A stretch of 51,506 nucleotides of DNA from an uncultured Gammaproteobacteria bacterium (GTDB lineage: Bacteria > Pseudomonadota > Gammaproteobacteria > Xanthomonadales > Xanthomonadaceae): NCBI GenBank assembly GCA_903942465.1, contig CAJAPA010000064.1, positions 1 through 51,506 on the forward strand, given 5' to 3'. Made by a program: the position numbers and the translations under genes. Below, in pieces: positions 28,131-38,499 of this stretch; the stretch's first letter is position 1, and every line of letters starts with the position of its first letter. Below the pieces are notes generated by a model. That model saw only the letters and a program-made list of their open reading frames with translations, was not told the origin of the DNA and made no database searches.

Positions 28131-29547
28131 AAGCTTCCTCTGGTACGATCTTGAAACCTTCGGCCGCAGCCCGCGCAACAGCCGGATCTCCCAGTTCGCC
28201 GCCATCCGTACCGACTCGGATTTGAATCCGATCGGCGAACCGGTATCCTTGTTCTGCCGCCCGGCCGATGATTTTCTGCCCGAACCGGAAGCGGCCCTCA
28301 TCACCGGAATAACCCCACAGCATGCCCTCGCCGCCGGGCTGTGCGAAGCCGAGTTCATGGCGGTTCTGCACGCACAATTCAGCCAGCCTGGCACCTGTTC
28401 ACTCGGCTACAACTCGATCCGGTTTGATGACGAATTCATCCGTTTCGGACTGTACCGGAATTTCTTCGATGCCTACGAGCGCGAATATGCCGGCGGCAAC
28501 TCCCGCTGGGACCTGCTCGATGTCATGCGCATGCTCTATGCGATGCGCCCGGAGGGGCTGCAATGGCCGCTGCGCGAGGATGGACTGCCGAGCTTCAAAC
28601 TGGAAGATCTGGCCAAAGCCAACGATTGCTTCGAAGGCGAAGCCCATGAGGCGCTTTCGGATGTACGCAGCCTGATCAACCTGGCGCGACGGGCCAAAGC
28701 CGCGCAACCGAGGCTATGGGATTACGCACTGAAGCTCCGTGACAAGGAATTCGTGGCCGGCATCATTGCTCCGCACAAACGCCAGGCGGTGCTGCATGTG
28801 TCGGGCCAGTTTTCCGCAGAGCGGGCCTGCAGCGCATTGATGCTGCCGCTGATGCCGCATCCCTTGATCAAGAACCGGGTGGTCGCCGTGGAGCTGGCGC
28901 CGGAAGCCCTGAAACTTCTGCATTACACGCCCGAAGAAATCGCCAGCAACATTTTTACCAAACGCAGCCTGCTGCCGGAAGGTGAAAGCCGCATCGGCAT
29001 CAAGGAAATCCAGCACAACCACTGCCCGGTGGTCGTCGCCCTGCAGTCCTTGAGTGAAGCCGAACTGGCCCGATGGAGCATTGATGCCGAACGCCTCAAG
29101 CTTGATATTGCCACTGCCGACGCAGTCCATGTCGAGCTTCTGGCGCATTCCGACATCATTACTGACAAGTTGGCAAAGGTTTTCAGCCGTCCGCGTAGTG
29201 GCGAACCGGCCGATCCGGATGCTGCACTCTACGACGGATTCATTGAACGCGCTGACAAGGTGAAATTCGGAAAAGCACGCTCCAGCATGGGCCGCGATCC
29301 CCTCGTCTTCATTGATCCGCGCCTGAGTGAACTGTACTTCCGCTACAAGGCGCGAAACTGGCCGGAATCGATGACCGGCGACGAGTCGGTTCAATGGCGG
29401 GACTTCCGGAAAAGCCGGCTGACGCCGGAAGCGCTGGCCGATTACACGCAGCAATGCCTCACACTGGCCGAAGCTCATCCCGACAAAGCCGGGGTCATAC
29501 GGGCATTGATCGACTGGGCAGAACAGATCTCTCCGGCAAAGGTATGA
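28123..29547 (+). CDS. sbcB: Exodeoxyribonuclease I
   Basis: ESFLWYDLETFGRSPRNSRISQFAAIRTD (DEDD exo I motif), CSLGYNSIRFDDEFIRFGLYRNFFDAYEREY, NDCFEGEAHEALSDV. Confidence 0.96.
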   Translation: MPESFLWYDLETFGRSPRNSRISQFAAIRTDSDLNPIGEPVSLFCRPADDFLPEPEAALITGITPQHALAAGLCEAEFMAVLHAQFSQPGTCSLGYNSIRFDDEFIRFGLYRNFFDAYEREYAGGNSRWDLLDVMRMLYAMRPEGLQWPLREDGLPSFKLEDLAKANDCFEGEAHEALSDVRSLINLARRAKAAQPRLWDYALKLRDKEFVAGIIAPHKRQAVLHVSGQFSAERACSALMLPLMPHPLIKNRVVAVELAPEALKLLHYTPEEIASNIFTKRSLLPEGESRIGIKEIQHNHCPVVVALQSLSEAELARWSIDAERLKLDIATADAVHVELLAHSDIITDKLAKVFSRPRSGEPADPDAALYDGFIERADKVKFGKARSSMGRDPLVFIDPRLSELYFRYKARNWPESMTGDESVQWRDFRKSRLTPEALADYTQQCLTLAEAHPDKAGVIRALIDWAEQISPAKV

Positions 29548-29602
29548 AGCACCGAGAGTGCTCAGCTATCCGGACCTAAGCCCCATCAAAAATTTATTTC
29601 AA

Positions 29603-30529
29603 TCATTGATTATTCGATACGCCATGGGGGACATGGCCTGCCGCGACATGTTGCCGGGCACTGTCGATGTTGTGGCTGGAATCATCGAAAAACAAATCGG
29701 CACCGAAGGCTTCCAGAAATGGGCCTTTATCCCTGCCGCCCAGAAACAGGGATTCATCCAGGCGGACGCCCCACTGACGCAGAGTCAAAATCACCCGTTT
29801 ATGGGCCGGTGCCGAGCGCGCCGTCACCAAGGCCGTCCGGATCGGACTGGATTGTACCGGGAAACATTCCTGCAGATCATGCAATGCGGAAAGGAACCCC
29901 TTGAAAGGCCCGCCTGAAAGCGGCTCGTAGGCGCGGGCCGCTTCATGCGCATGAAAAGCGGCAAGGCCGCTCTCTTGGGAAACACGCTCGGACTCATCAC
30001 CGAAAATAACAGCGTCGCCATCGAAGGCGATGCGCAATTCCGGGTGCAGTTGTTCGGCGGCAACTGCAGGCAAAATGGTGGCGGCGGCAATGCCGTGTTC
30101 CAGCGCAGACCTCACGGAATCGGGATTGGCTGAAAGAAAAAGTTGCGCGCCAAAGGGCTGGATATAGGGATAGACCTCGGCACCGCTGGTGAAAACCGCC
30201 CGGGTGATTTTCAAGCCGTAGTGTTCAATCGAATTGAAAATGCGCAGACCGGTATCGGAACTGTTGCGTGAAAGCAGAATGACTTCCACCCGTGGGTGAG
30301 CCGGATCGGCGCCGGCATTCAGGGCCAGAAGCTTCTGGACCAAGGGAAATGCGATCCCCTGGGGAAGGGTGTCGTTCTCGTGTTTGCGCTGGTATTCCGC
30401 GTAGGCATCGATGCCCTCGGCTTCAAACACCTGATGGCCGTCTTCCAGATGAAACAAAGCGCGTGCTGTGATGGCCACCACTAACGACGCGGGGGCTTGG
30501 TTCGAATGCGAGGTCGGTTGGCCGTTCAT
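29603..30529 (-). CDS. Cytosolic 5'-nucleotidase (NT5C1A-like family)
   Basis: LVVAITARALFHLEDGHQVFEAEGIDAYAEYQRKHENDTLPQGIAFPLVQKLLALN; LSRNSSDTGLRIFNSIEHYGL; RIAFDGDAVIFGDESE. Confidence 0.86.
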   Translation of the reverse strand: MNGQPTSHSNQAPASLVVAITARALFHLEDGHQVFEAEGIDAYAEYQRKHENDTLPQGIAFPLVQKLLALNAGADPAHPRVEVILLSRNSSDTGLRIFNSIEHYGLKITRAVFTSGAEVYPYIQPFGAQLFLSANPDSVRSALEHGIAAATILPAVAAEQLHPELRIAFDGDAVIFGDESERVSQESGLAAFHAHEAARAYEPLSGGPFKGFLSALHDLQECFPVQSSPIRTALVTARSAPAHKRVILTLRQWGVRLDESLFLGGRDKGPFLEAFGADLFFDDSSHNIDSARQHVAAGHVPHGVSNNQ

Positions 30530-30568
30530 GATGCCAGTATGGGCTAAGGAAGTCTCATTTACCGAGAT

Positions 30569-31357
30569 TCAGGTGACAAATTGTTCATTGAGAATGCGGT
30601 CATCGAGATTGTGCTCGGGGTCGAACAGCAGACGCACGGTGTTCTCATTGCCTTCACGGATGCTGACTTCAATGACATCCCGAACCTCGTGGGAGTCGGC
30701 AGTAACGCTAACCGGTCGTTTGTAGGGGTCGAGCACGCGAATCCGGACCAAGGTGTCGGCACGCAGGATGGCGCCGCGCCAGCGCCGCGGCCGGAAGGGT
30801 GCGATGGGGGTCAACGCAATGACTGCAGATCCAAGCGGCAATATCGGACCCATGGCCGAGAAGTTATAGGCCGTGCTGCCGGCCGGTGTTGCCACCAGAA
30901 TGCCGTCGCACACCAGTTCTTCGAGCCGGACCTGGCCGTTCAATGAAACTTCCAGCTGGGCGGCCTGGCGCGTTTGACGCAGCAAGGAGACTTCGTTGTA
31001 GGCCAGAAAACGGTAACGCATTCCGGCCTCGGTCAAGGCTTCCATCTCAAGCGGCTTCAATGTGCTGCATTCGGCGTTGCGGAGCCGTTCCAGCAGGCCT
31101 TCCGGGCGGTAATGGTTCATCAGGAACCCGACGCTGCCCAGTTTCATGCCGAATACCGGAAGCGACAAAGAAGCGAACCGGTGCAATGTCGAAAGCATGA
31201 AGCCGTCACCGCCCAGCGCACAGATGACATCTGCCGATTCGGGCGGACATTGGCCATATGCGCTGATTAAAGCCTGCAATGCATCCTGTGCCCCGGCTAC
31301 GGGACTGGCGACGAAAGCGATGTTCGGCGGATCGGAAAGCTTCACAGGCGGCTCCAT
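30569..31357 (-). CDS. nadK: NAD kinase
   Basis: [18 protein letters not shown] (GGDG), [50 protein letters not shown]. Confidence 0.95.
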   Translation of the reverse strand: MEPPVKLSDPPNIAFVASPVAGAQDALQALISAYGQCPPESADVICALGGDGFMLSTLHRFASLSLPVFGMKLGSVGFLMNHYRPEGLLERLRNAECSTLKPLEMEALTEAGMRYRFLAYNEVSLLRQTRQAAQLEVSLNGQVRLEELVCDGILVATPAGSTAYNFSAMGPILPLGSAVIALTPIAPFRPRRWRGAILRADTLVRIRVLDPYKRPVSVTADSHEVRDVIEVSIREGNENTVRLLFDPEHNLDDRILNEQFVT

Positions 31358-31396
31358 GGCGCTACGGGCACATCATAACCGATGTGCCCGGCCATA

Positions 31397-34300
31397 TCAG
31401 CGCACGCCGGTGGAGGCAATCTGCGCCAGACGACGGACGGCCACCGACAGGGTCGGAAAGTCCATCTCGCTCAAGGAGCGCATGTCGGTGAACATGCCCA
31501 GCGTGTACTTCAGGGCCGCATCATCCCGCGACAGCCAGGAGCTGACCCAGTCGGCCGGTGATTTACCGGCGGTAGCTGTGGCCAGAACCGTACTGACCAG
31601 CTGACGCTGCTGGGCCTGAAGCTCATCACGGAGTACTCCCCGGGCCTGCGCCTGCCAACGTCCCGTCACCGGAAGCAGCTCGACATTTTCCATCAGCCAA
31701 TTGATGTGCAGGGCATCGCTGAGCGCGAAATGCGCCTGCGCAACCGCCATGACCGGCTGCTTCTCGAGCAGGCTAAGCTCGATGATGTCCATCGCCGAGT
31801 TCAGGTAAGGCAGAGCCGCCAGGAAATGTGCCAGTCGGTCCGACATGCCAAGCTTGGAAAGACGGCTGAATTCCGCTTGGAACGCCGACTTGTCGCTGGC
31901 GGTCAGTGCCCCCGGCAGCGATTGAAGCAGCGTGCTGAACGGTTCCTGATAACGCTCCACCATGCGCGCGATATCCAACAGCAGACCGGGCAGTGCAATC
32001 AGCCAGCGGGTCAGATTGCGCTGGAGATGCCAGATGCCGGCAAGGGCTTCCAACTGCACGTTTTCACCGACCTTATGGTCAAGCGCGTCGATTTCGGCCC
32101 AGAGCTCACGCGCCAGCATGCTTTCGCGAATGATGGTATAGGCCTTGGCGACCTGCGACGGAGTTTCGCCGGTATCTTCCTGCATGCGCAGGAGGAAGGT
32201 CGAGCCCATGCGATTGACCAGCGAGTTGGTGACGGCAGTGGCGATAATTTCGCGGCGCAGACGGTGGCTGAGCATGTAGCCGGCGTATTTTTCCTGCAGG
32301 GGTTTCGGGAAGTAACGCTGCAGCTCTTTGGACAGAAAGGGATCTTCCGGTACGTCGGATTCCAGAAGCTGATTGAATATGACGATTTTGTCATAGCTCA
32401 GCAGAACCGACAGTTCCGGACGGGTCAGGCCCTGCCCTTTGGCCTTTCGCTCTGCCAGTTCGGCATCGCTGGGCAGAAACTCGATGGCACGGTCGAGCAG
32501 GCCTTCGGCTTCGAGGGTCTGGATGAAGTGCGTGAAAGAACCCAGACGCTGCGCGCTCATCGATTCCATCAGGCTGAGCGCCTGGTTCTGCCGGTAGTTG
32601 TCCACCAGAACCAGTTCACCGACTTCATCGGTCATGCTGGCCAGCAGGGCATTGCGCTGTTCGAGCGTCAGTTCGCCGGCGAGCACGGCAGCGCCGAGCA
32701 GGATTTTAATGTTGACCTCATGGTCGGAAGTATCGACGCCGGCCGAGTTATCGATGAAATCGGTATTGAGCAGGACGCCGTGCTGGGCCGCTTCGATGCG
32801 GCCGCGCTGGGTCATGCCCAGATTGCCGCCCTCGCCCACCATCCGACAACGCAGCTCGCTGCCGCTGACACGCAGGCCGTTGTTGGCACGGTCGCCGCAA
32901 TCGGCATGGGACTCGCCAGTTGATTTGACGTAGGTGCCGATGCCGCCATTCCAGAGCAAATCAACAGGTGCTTTTAGGATGGCATTCATCAGCTGATTCG
33001 GGCTCATTTCCTGGGTATCGGCATCGATATCGAGCGCGGTTTTGATTTCAGGCGTGAGCGGGATTGATTTTGCGCTCCGCGGAAACACGCCGCCGCCTTT
33101 GGAAATCAGCGAGGCATCGTAATCTTCCCAACTCGAACGCGGCAGAGCGAACATGCGCTGGCGCTCGGCGAAAGTCACCGAGGCCTCGGGATTGGGATCA
33201 AGGAAGATGTGACGGTGATCGAACGCAGCCAGCAGACGGATATGGGGCGACAGCAGCATGCCGTTGCCGAACACATCGCCCGACATGTCACCGATGCCCA
33301 CACAGGTGAAATCCTCGGTCTGGCTGTTACGGCCGATGGCGCGGAAGTGTCGTTTGACCGACTCCCAGGCGCCTTTGGCGGTGATGCCCATGCCCTTGTG
33401 GTCGTAGCCGACCGAGCCGCCGGAGGCGAACGCGTCACCGAGCCAAAAACCATGTTCGGCTGAAATGCCGTTGGCGATGTCGGAAAAGGTAGCGGTGCCC
33501 TTGTCGGCAGCGACCACCAGATAGGGGTCATCACCGTCGTGACGGACCACTTGCTGCGGATGCACGATCTGGCCATTGACCAGATTGTCGGTGATATCGA
33601 GCAGACCGTTGATGAAGCGCTTGTAGCAGGCAATGCCTTCGGCCAATACCGCATCGCGATCGCCGCCGGCAGGGGAACGCTTGGCAAAGAAGCCGCCTTT
33701 CGAACCGACCGGAACGATGACGGTGTTTTTGACCATCTGCGCTTTGACCAGACCGAGAACCTCGGTACGGAAATCCTCACGGCGGTCAGACCAACGCAGA
33801 CCGCCACGGGCGACCGGTCCGAAACGCAGGTGTACGCCTTCGACGTAGGGTGAATACACGAAAATTTCGCGGTACGGCACTGGTTTTGGTATGTCCGGAA
33901 CCTGCGATGGGTCGAATTTGAAGCTGAAGTAATCCTTGGTCTTGCCTTGGCGATCTTCGGCCTGATAGAAACTACTGCGTAGCGTGGCTTTGATTACCGA
34001 CGCGAATGCACGCAGAATGCGGTCTTCATCCAGGCTGGCGACTTTGGCCAGCTGCTTGCCGAGGAGTTTATCGACAGCGCCGATCTGCTCATCGCGAGAA
34101 GTCGCCACGAAATTGGCAAGATAACGCTCCGCCGAATCGACGCCCATGCGCTTCAGGGTCGGGGCCAGATCGGCATTGCTGCCGCTGAGGTCCGGATTGA
34201 AACGGGCATCGAACAGCCCGATCAGAATGCGTGCCACTGCCGGATAGCGCTGCATGGTTTCTTCCATGTAGGTCTGCGAAAACGGCACGCCGATCTGCAG

Positions 34301-36259
34301 CAGGTACTTGCAGTAGGCGCGCAGCACCGCGATCTGGCGCCAGTCAAGGCCAGCCAGGGTCACCAAACGGTTGAAACCGTCATTTTCGCATTGGCCGCGC
34401 CAGACGGCGCCGAAAGCATGTTCGAAATCGGCCTTGATATGTTCGACCGAGACGGCAGCGCCGCTTTCGAGGGCGAAGTCCTGGATGATGACCTTCCGTT
34501 CGTCCAGCGGCAGAATGTACGGATTTTCGGTCAGCACCTTCATGCCGAGGTTCTCCAGCATCGGCAACGCATCGGACAACGCGATTTCCTTGTCGAGACT
34601 GAACAGTTTGAAGCGAAGGCGGTCGTCTTTCTGGTAAAGATTGAGGGTCAAGCCGCCATCGGCGGTCAGTTGTTCGATCTGTCGGATGTCATCGATGCTC
34701 TGGAGAGGAGTAACGGTTTCGACATAACTCTGCGGCAACGCCGACAAGTAGCGTCCTGCCAATGCGATTCCCTGCTCCTCGCCGAACCCGTGAATCAGGG
34801 CATCGCGGAATTCATCCTTCCAGTTTCGGATGATGGCGGCCAGTTCGGTTTCAAGCGCATCCAGATCGTATGCTGCCGACTGGCTGCCGTCATGCCGAAT
34901 CAGCAGATGCAACTGGGCGAGCGGCGAATCGCCGATTTTGAGGGTCTTGTCAATGCGGTCGCCGTTCAGGGCGCGCATCAGCATGTCTTCGATGCGGGTC
35001 CGGATTTCGGTATTGAAGCGGTCTTTCGGCAGGTAAATCAGCACCGAGAAGAACCGTCCGAACGGATCCTTGCGGATGAACAATTTCGGACGGAAGCGTT
35101 CCTGCAGACTGAGGATGCTGACGCTGGTCTGCAGCAACTGGTCGGGCGTGGCCTGGAACAGCTCTTCACGCGGCATGGTCTCCAGAATCTGGCGCAAGGC
35201 CTTGCCGCTATGCCCCTCGAGGCTCAGACCGGAGGATTGCATGACCTTGTCGTAATTGAGACGGACCAGCGGGATTTCCCACGGACGACGGTTATAGGCC
35301 GATGTGGTAAACAGACCGATGAAACGATACTCGCCCAAGGCGCGGCCATCGGCGCCATAATGCAGTACGCCGATGTAATCCATGTAGGTCGGGCGATGCA
35401 CGGTGGCACGGGCCGCGGTTTTGGTCAGAATCAGCAGATCGCGGCGATGACGCTGGGTCCGCCCGAGACTGCTGACCGGACGCGCGTTGCCGCTGTGATG
35501 TTCGTCGCGCAGCAGCCCGAGGCCGGAGCCCGTAACGGCTGCCAGCGACTCCGCGGCACCCTGCCCGCTCAGACGGTATTCGCGGTAACCGAGGAAGGTG
35601 AAATGGTTTTCCGCAGCCCACTTGAGAAATGCACTGACTTCGGCCGGTGCGGTTTCGGCATCGTCCACGCGCTGGACGGCGGCGATGTCCGCGACTTCCA
35701 GCATGCGCTCACGCATCTGCTGCCAATCGGCGACGCTGACCTTGACATCTTCAAGCGTGCTGCGGATTGCAGCAATCAGGGTTTCGGCGGTTTCCGCACT
35801 CTGGCGCTCGATTTCCATCCAGACCACGGACTCCTTGATCGGCCCGGGCACGGCAGTCAACGCGCCTTCGGCATTACGCTCCACCGAAAGCACCGGATGC
35901 ACGATGGCGTAACAGGTCACACCGAGCGTGTCCAGGACCATCTTGAAGGAATCGACCAGGAACGGGTAATCGTCCGAAACGATTTCGAGACTGCTGCGGG
36001 TGCTGCTGCCATCGGACGAGAGGTTGGCGTCCTGGTTGACCCGCACATTGGCGATGCCGGGACGGCGAACGCGGGTTACATTCAGCAGGGAGTTCAGTAT
36101 CTTGACCCAGGCCTGTTGATCCTGAAGCTCGAAATCTTCAAGCGAGATCTGCGACAGAACCGCATGGACGATATCGGCATCCGGGCCACTGGCGCCCTGG
36201 GCAACTTGCCGGGCGATGGCCGAAATGGCCGAAGACGAAGGATTGATGATGACGGTCAT
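31397..36259 (-). CDS. gdhB: NAD-specific glutamate dehydrogenase, large (about 1620 aa, L_180-type)
   Basis: Full-length large GDH: RFGPVARGGLRWSDRREDFRTEVLGLVKAQMVKNTVIVPVGSKGGFFAKR, GIGDMSGDVFGNGMLLS. Start at 36259 (MTVIINPSSSAIS); the ORF-track extension to 36583 overlaps the neighbouring gene. Confidence 0.95.
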   Translation of the reverse strand: MTVIINPSSSAISAIARQVAQGASGPDADIVHAVLSQISLEDFELQDQQAWVKILNSLLNVTRVRRPGIANVRVNQDANLSSDGSSTRSSLEIVSDDYPFLVDSFKMVLDTLGVTCYAIVHPVLSVERNAEGALTAVPGPIKESVVWMEIERQSAETAETLIAAIRSTLEDVKVSVADWQQMRERMLEVADIAAVQRVDDAETAPAEVSAFLKWAAENHFTFLGYREYRLSGQGAAESLAAVTGSGLGLLRDEHHSGNARPVSSLGRTQRHRRDLLILTKTAARATVHRPTYMDYIGVLHYGADGRALGEYRFIGLFTTSAYNRRPWEIPLVRLNYDKVMQSSGLSLEGHSGKALRQILETMPREELFQATPDQLLQTSVSILSLQERFRPKLFIRKDPFGRFFSVLIYLPKDRFNTEIRTRIEDMLMRALNGDRIDKTLKIGDSPLAQLHLLIRHDGSQSAAYDLDALETELAAIIRNWKDEFRDALIHGFGEEQGIALAGRYLSALPQSYVETVTPLQSIDDIRQIEQLTADGGLTLNLYQKDDRLRFKLFSLDKEIALSDALPMLENLGMKVLTENPYILPLDERKVIIQDFALESGAAVSVEHIKADFEHAFGAVWRGQCENDGFNRLVTLAGLDWRQIAVLRAYCKYLLQIGVPFSQTYMEETMQRYPAVARILIGLFDARFNPDLSGSNADLAPTLKRMGVDSAERYLANFVATSRDEQIGAVDKLLGKQLAKVASLDEDRILRAFASVIKATLRSSFYQAEDRQGKTKDYFSFKFDPSQVPDIPKPVPYREIFVYSPYVEGVHLRFGPVARGGLRWSDRREDFRTEVLGLVKAQMVKNTVIVPVGSKGGFFAKRSPAGGDRDAVLAEGIACYKRFINGLLDITDNLVNGQIVHPQQVVRHDGDDPYLVVAADKGTATFSDIANGISAEHGFWLGDAFASGGSVGYDHKGMGITAKGAWESVKRHFRAIGRNSQTEDFTCVGIGDMSGDVFGNGMLLSPHIRLLAAFDHRHIFLDPNPEASVTFAERQRMFALPRSSWEDYDASLISKGGGVFPRSAKSIPLTPEIKTALDIDADTQEMSPNQLMNAILKAPVDLLWNGGIGTYVKSTGESHADCGDRANNGLRVSGSELRCRMVGEGGNLGMTQRGRIEAAQHGVLLNTDFIDNSAGVDTSDHEVNIKILLGAAVLAGELTLEQRNALLASMTDEVGELVLVDNYRQNQALSLMESMSAQRLGSFTHFIQTLEAEGLLDRAIEFLPSDAELAERKAKGQGLTRPELSVLLSYDKIVIFNQLLESDVPEDPFLSKELQRYFPKPLQEKYAGYMLSHRLRREIIATAVTNSLVNRMGSTFLLRMQEDTGETPSQVAKAYTIIRESMLARELWAEIDALDHKVGENVQLEALAGIWHLQRNLTRWLIALPGLLLDIARMVERYQEPFSTLLQSLPGALTASDKSAFQAEFSRLSKLGMSDRLAHFLAALPYLNSAMDIIELSLLEKQPVMAVAQAHFALSDALHINWLMENVELLPVTGRWQAQARGVLRDELQAQQRQLVSTVLATATAGKSPADWVSSWLSRDDAALKYTLGMFTDMRSLSEMDFPTLSVAVRRLAQIASTGVR

Positions 36260-36291
36260 GGAAAATCTTCTCTGGAATGGCGTCGGTCGCG

Positions 36292-37452
36292 TCAGCGCAG
36301 ACCGGTTTCGTTGCGGGCGATGACCAGACGCTGGATCTCGCTGGTACCCTCGTAAATTTCGGTGATCTTGGCATCGCGGAAATAACGTTCGAGCGGCATT
36401 TCCTTGGAATAGCCCATACCGCCATGAATCTGCAAGGCCTGATGGGTGATGAACATGGCCGATTCGGAGGCGCTCAGTTTGGCAACGGAGGCTTCCGTAC
36501 TGTAACGGCCACCGTTGCGCTCGGCATTGGCCTTGGCCCAGGCCGCCCGAAGGGTCAACAATTCGGCGGCGTCGAGCCGGCATTTCATATCGGCAATCTT
36601 GGCCTGGATCATCTGGAATGAACCAATGGCTTGACCGAAACTCTTGCGTTCCTTGACGTAGGCGACCGCCGCTTCATAGGCAGCCCGCGCCAGACCGACG
36701 GCCTGCGAGGCGATGCCGATGCGGCCGGCATCGAGAACGCCCATGGCAATCTTGAAGCCCTCGCCTTCAGTGCCCAGAACTTCATGGGCTTCGGCGACAT
36801 AGTCCTGAAATTCGATTTCGCAGGTGGCCGAGGCGCGGATTCCCAGCTTGGGTTCGGTCTTGCCCCGGAAAAAACCGGGCTTGGCGGTATCGATCATGAA
36901 CGCGGTGATGCCCTTGGCACCCCTGTCCGGATCGGTCATGGCAAACAGCACGATGTATTTGGCCACCGGGCCGGAAGTAATCCAGCTTTTCTTGCCGTTG
37001 ATGACGAAGCGGCCACCCGCCTGCTTGACTGCACGGCAGCGCATGGCGGTGGCATCGGAACCGGACTGCGGTTCGGTCAGTGCGAAGGCACCGATTTCAC
37101 GCCCTTCGGCGATAGCACGGACATACAGCTGCTTCTGTTCCTCGGTTCCGAACTTCAGAATACCGTTGCAAAAAAGCGAATTATTGACGGATACGATGGT
37201 CGAATGGGCGCAATCACCGGCCGCGATTTCAATCATGGCCAGAACGTAGCTGATCGGGTCCATGCCGGCACCGCCATAGGCTTCGGGAACCTCAATACCC
37301 ATGAGGCCGTTTTCACCGAGTAAGCGGATGTTTTCAAGAGGAAATTCACCGGTCCGGTCGAAGTGTTCGGCACTGGGGGCGATCTTTTCCTGTGCGATGC
37401 GGCGCGCCACGTCCCGGATCATCAATTGCTCATCGGTGAAGCCAAAATCCAT
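36292..37452 (-). CDS. Acyl-CoA dehydrogenase
   Basis: MDFGFTDEQLMIRDVARRIAQEKIAP...; EIGAFALTEPQSGSDATAMRC, MAIGVLDAGRIGIASQAVG-type segment, QALQIHGGMGYSKEMPLERYFRDAKITEIYEGTSEIQRLVIAR. Confidence 0.95.
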   Translation of the reverse strand: MDFGFTDEQLMIRDVARRIAQEKIAPSAEHFDRTGEFPLENIRLLGENGLMGIEVPEAYGGAGMDPISYVLAMIEIAAGDCAHSTIVSVNNSLFCNGILKFGTEEQKQLYVRAIAEGREIGAFALTEPQSGSDATAMRCRAVKQAGGRFVINGKKSWITSGPVAKYIVLFAMTDPDRGAKGITAFMIDTAKPGFFRGKTEPKLGIRASATCEIEFQDYVAEAHEVLGTEGEGFKIAMGVLDAGRIGIASQAVGLARAAYEAAVAYVKERKSFGQAIGSFQMIQAKIADMKCRLDAAELLTLRAAWAKANAERNGGRYSTEASVAKLSASESAMFITHQALQIHGGMGYSKEMPLERYFRDAKITEIYEGTSEIQRLVIARNETGLR

Positions 37453-37534
37453 ATCATCCTCGGCAGGAAAAATTTGCGGTGCGTCATTTTACCCCCTTAG
37501 CGCATACGTATGTATTGCCATCGCCCTGAAAAAA

Positions 37535-37566
37535 ATATATCTTTGTATCCTGATATAAGGATATAT
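37535..37566 (+). promoter_or_regulatory. 32-bp imperfect inverted repeat immediately upstream of the ArsR-methyltransferase gene
   Basis: ATATATCTTTGTATC-CT-GATATAAGGATATAT: 13/15 arm positions complementary; ends 3 nt before the ATG at 37570 and contains the AAGG ribosome-binding element. Confidence 0.65.
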
Positions 37567-37569
37567 GCC

Positions 37570-38499
37570 ATGAATCTCGAGTCCTGGTCGCAATGCCTCA
37601 AAGTCCTCGCCGACCCGACGCGGGTCAGGCTCCTCGCGCTTCTCGAGCACGAGGAGCTGACCGTTGCCGAACTCTCGGCCATCACCGGATTGGCGCAACC
37701 ACGCGTTTCCACGCATTTGGCCAAACTCAAGGAGTTCGATCTGGTGCGCGACCGGCGCTCCGGCGTGAGTGCCTATTACCGGTTCAATGACAAGGACCTG
37801 GATCCAGCGGAAATCGGGCTCTGGCAGTCATTGCGGGCCGGAACGGACGACCCTCTGCTGCGGCAGGACTACGACCGCCTCAGCGTCGTGCTGGCCCAAC
37901 GTGCCGATGATGAAAACTGGCCGGATACCGTGGCCGGCGACATGGAGCGCCACTACTCGCCGGGCCGGACCTGGGAAGCGCTGGCCCGCACCGCCCTGCC
38001 CCTGATCGACCCGGGCGAGGTTCTGGATATCGCTTCCGGTGACGGTGTTCTGGCCGAACTTTTTGCACCCTATGCCAAACGCTACGTCTGCATCGACTCC
38101 AGCCCGAAAGTGGTTTCAGCTGCCGCTGAACGCCTGAAGAAATGGCCCACGGTATCGGTTCAGAATGCCGACATGCATGCTTTGCCGTTTGAAGGCCCGC
38201 AGTTCGATCTGGTGCTGATGATGCATGCCCTGAGTTATTCAAAGAAACCGGCCCTGGCCATTGAGGAAGCGGCGCGGGTCCTGCGCTCCGGCGGCGAGTT
38301 GCTGCTCAGCTGCCTGCTCAAACATGGCCACCGCAGCGCCGTGGAACCCTACGGCCATGAGAATCTCGGTTTCAGCCAGAAAGAATTGATCCGCTTCGCC
38401 GAAAAAGCCGGACTGAAGCTGAAGCACTGTGAAGTCGTCAGCCGGGAGCGCCGTGCGCCGCATTTCGAGATCGTGATGCTTCTGGCGGTGAAACCCTGA
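37570..38499 (+). CDS. ArsR-family HTH fused to SAM-dependent methyltransferase domain (SahR-like regulator candidate)
   Basis: [59 protein letters not shown]; MTase motif [30 protein letters not shown]; overlaps the start of metH. Confidence 0.87.
   Translation: MNLESWSQCLKVLADPTRVRLLALLEHEELTVAELSAITGLAQPRVSTHLAKLKEFDLVRDRRSGVSAYYRFNDKDLDPAEIGLWQSLRAGTDDPLLRQDYDRLSVVLAQRADDENWPDTVAGDMERHYSPGRTWEALARTALPLIDPGEVLDIASGDGVLAELFAPYAKRYVCIDSSPKVVSAAAERLKKWPTVSVQNADMHALPFEGPQFDLVLMMHALSYSKKPALAIEEAARVLRSGGELLLSCLLKHGHRSAVEPYGHENLGFSQKELIRFAEKAGLKLKHCEVVSRERRAPHFEIVMLLAVKP

Noticed and set aside
28123-31357. sbcB/nucleotidase/nadK considered as a possible defence island
   Set aside because: All three are housekeeping families with intact canonical motifs; no restriction, toxin-antitoxin, CBASS, retron or other defence effector was found.
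34391-36355. 654 aa ORF on + strand (and 405 aa ORF at 31706-32923) opposite the large GDH
   Set aside because: Long antisense open frames are expected in GC-rich genes; no recognisable domains, while the minus-strand GDH motifs are clear.
36260-36583. N-terminal extension of the GDH ORF to 1728 aa
   Set aside because: The extra 108 residues lie antisense to nothing new but overlap the acyl-CoA dehydrogenase coding sequence out of frame and look like shadow translation; the natural start is MTVIINPSS at 36259.
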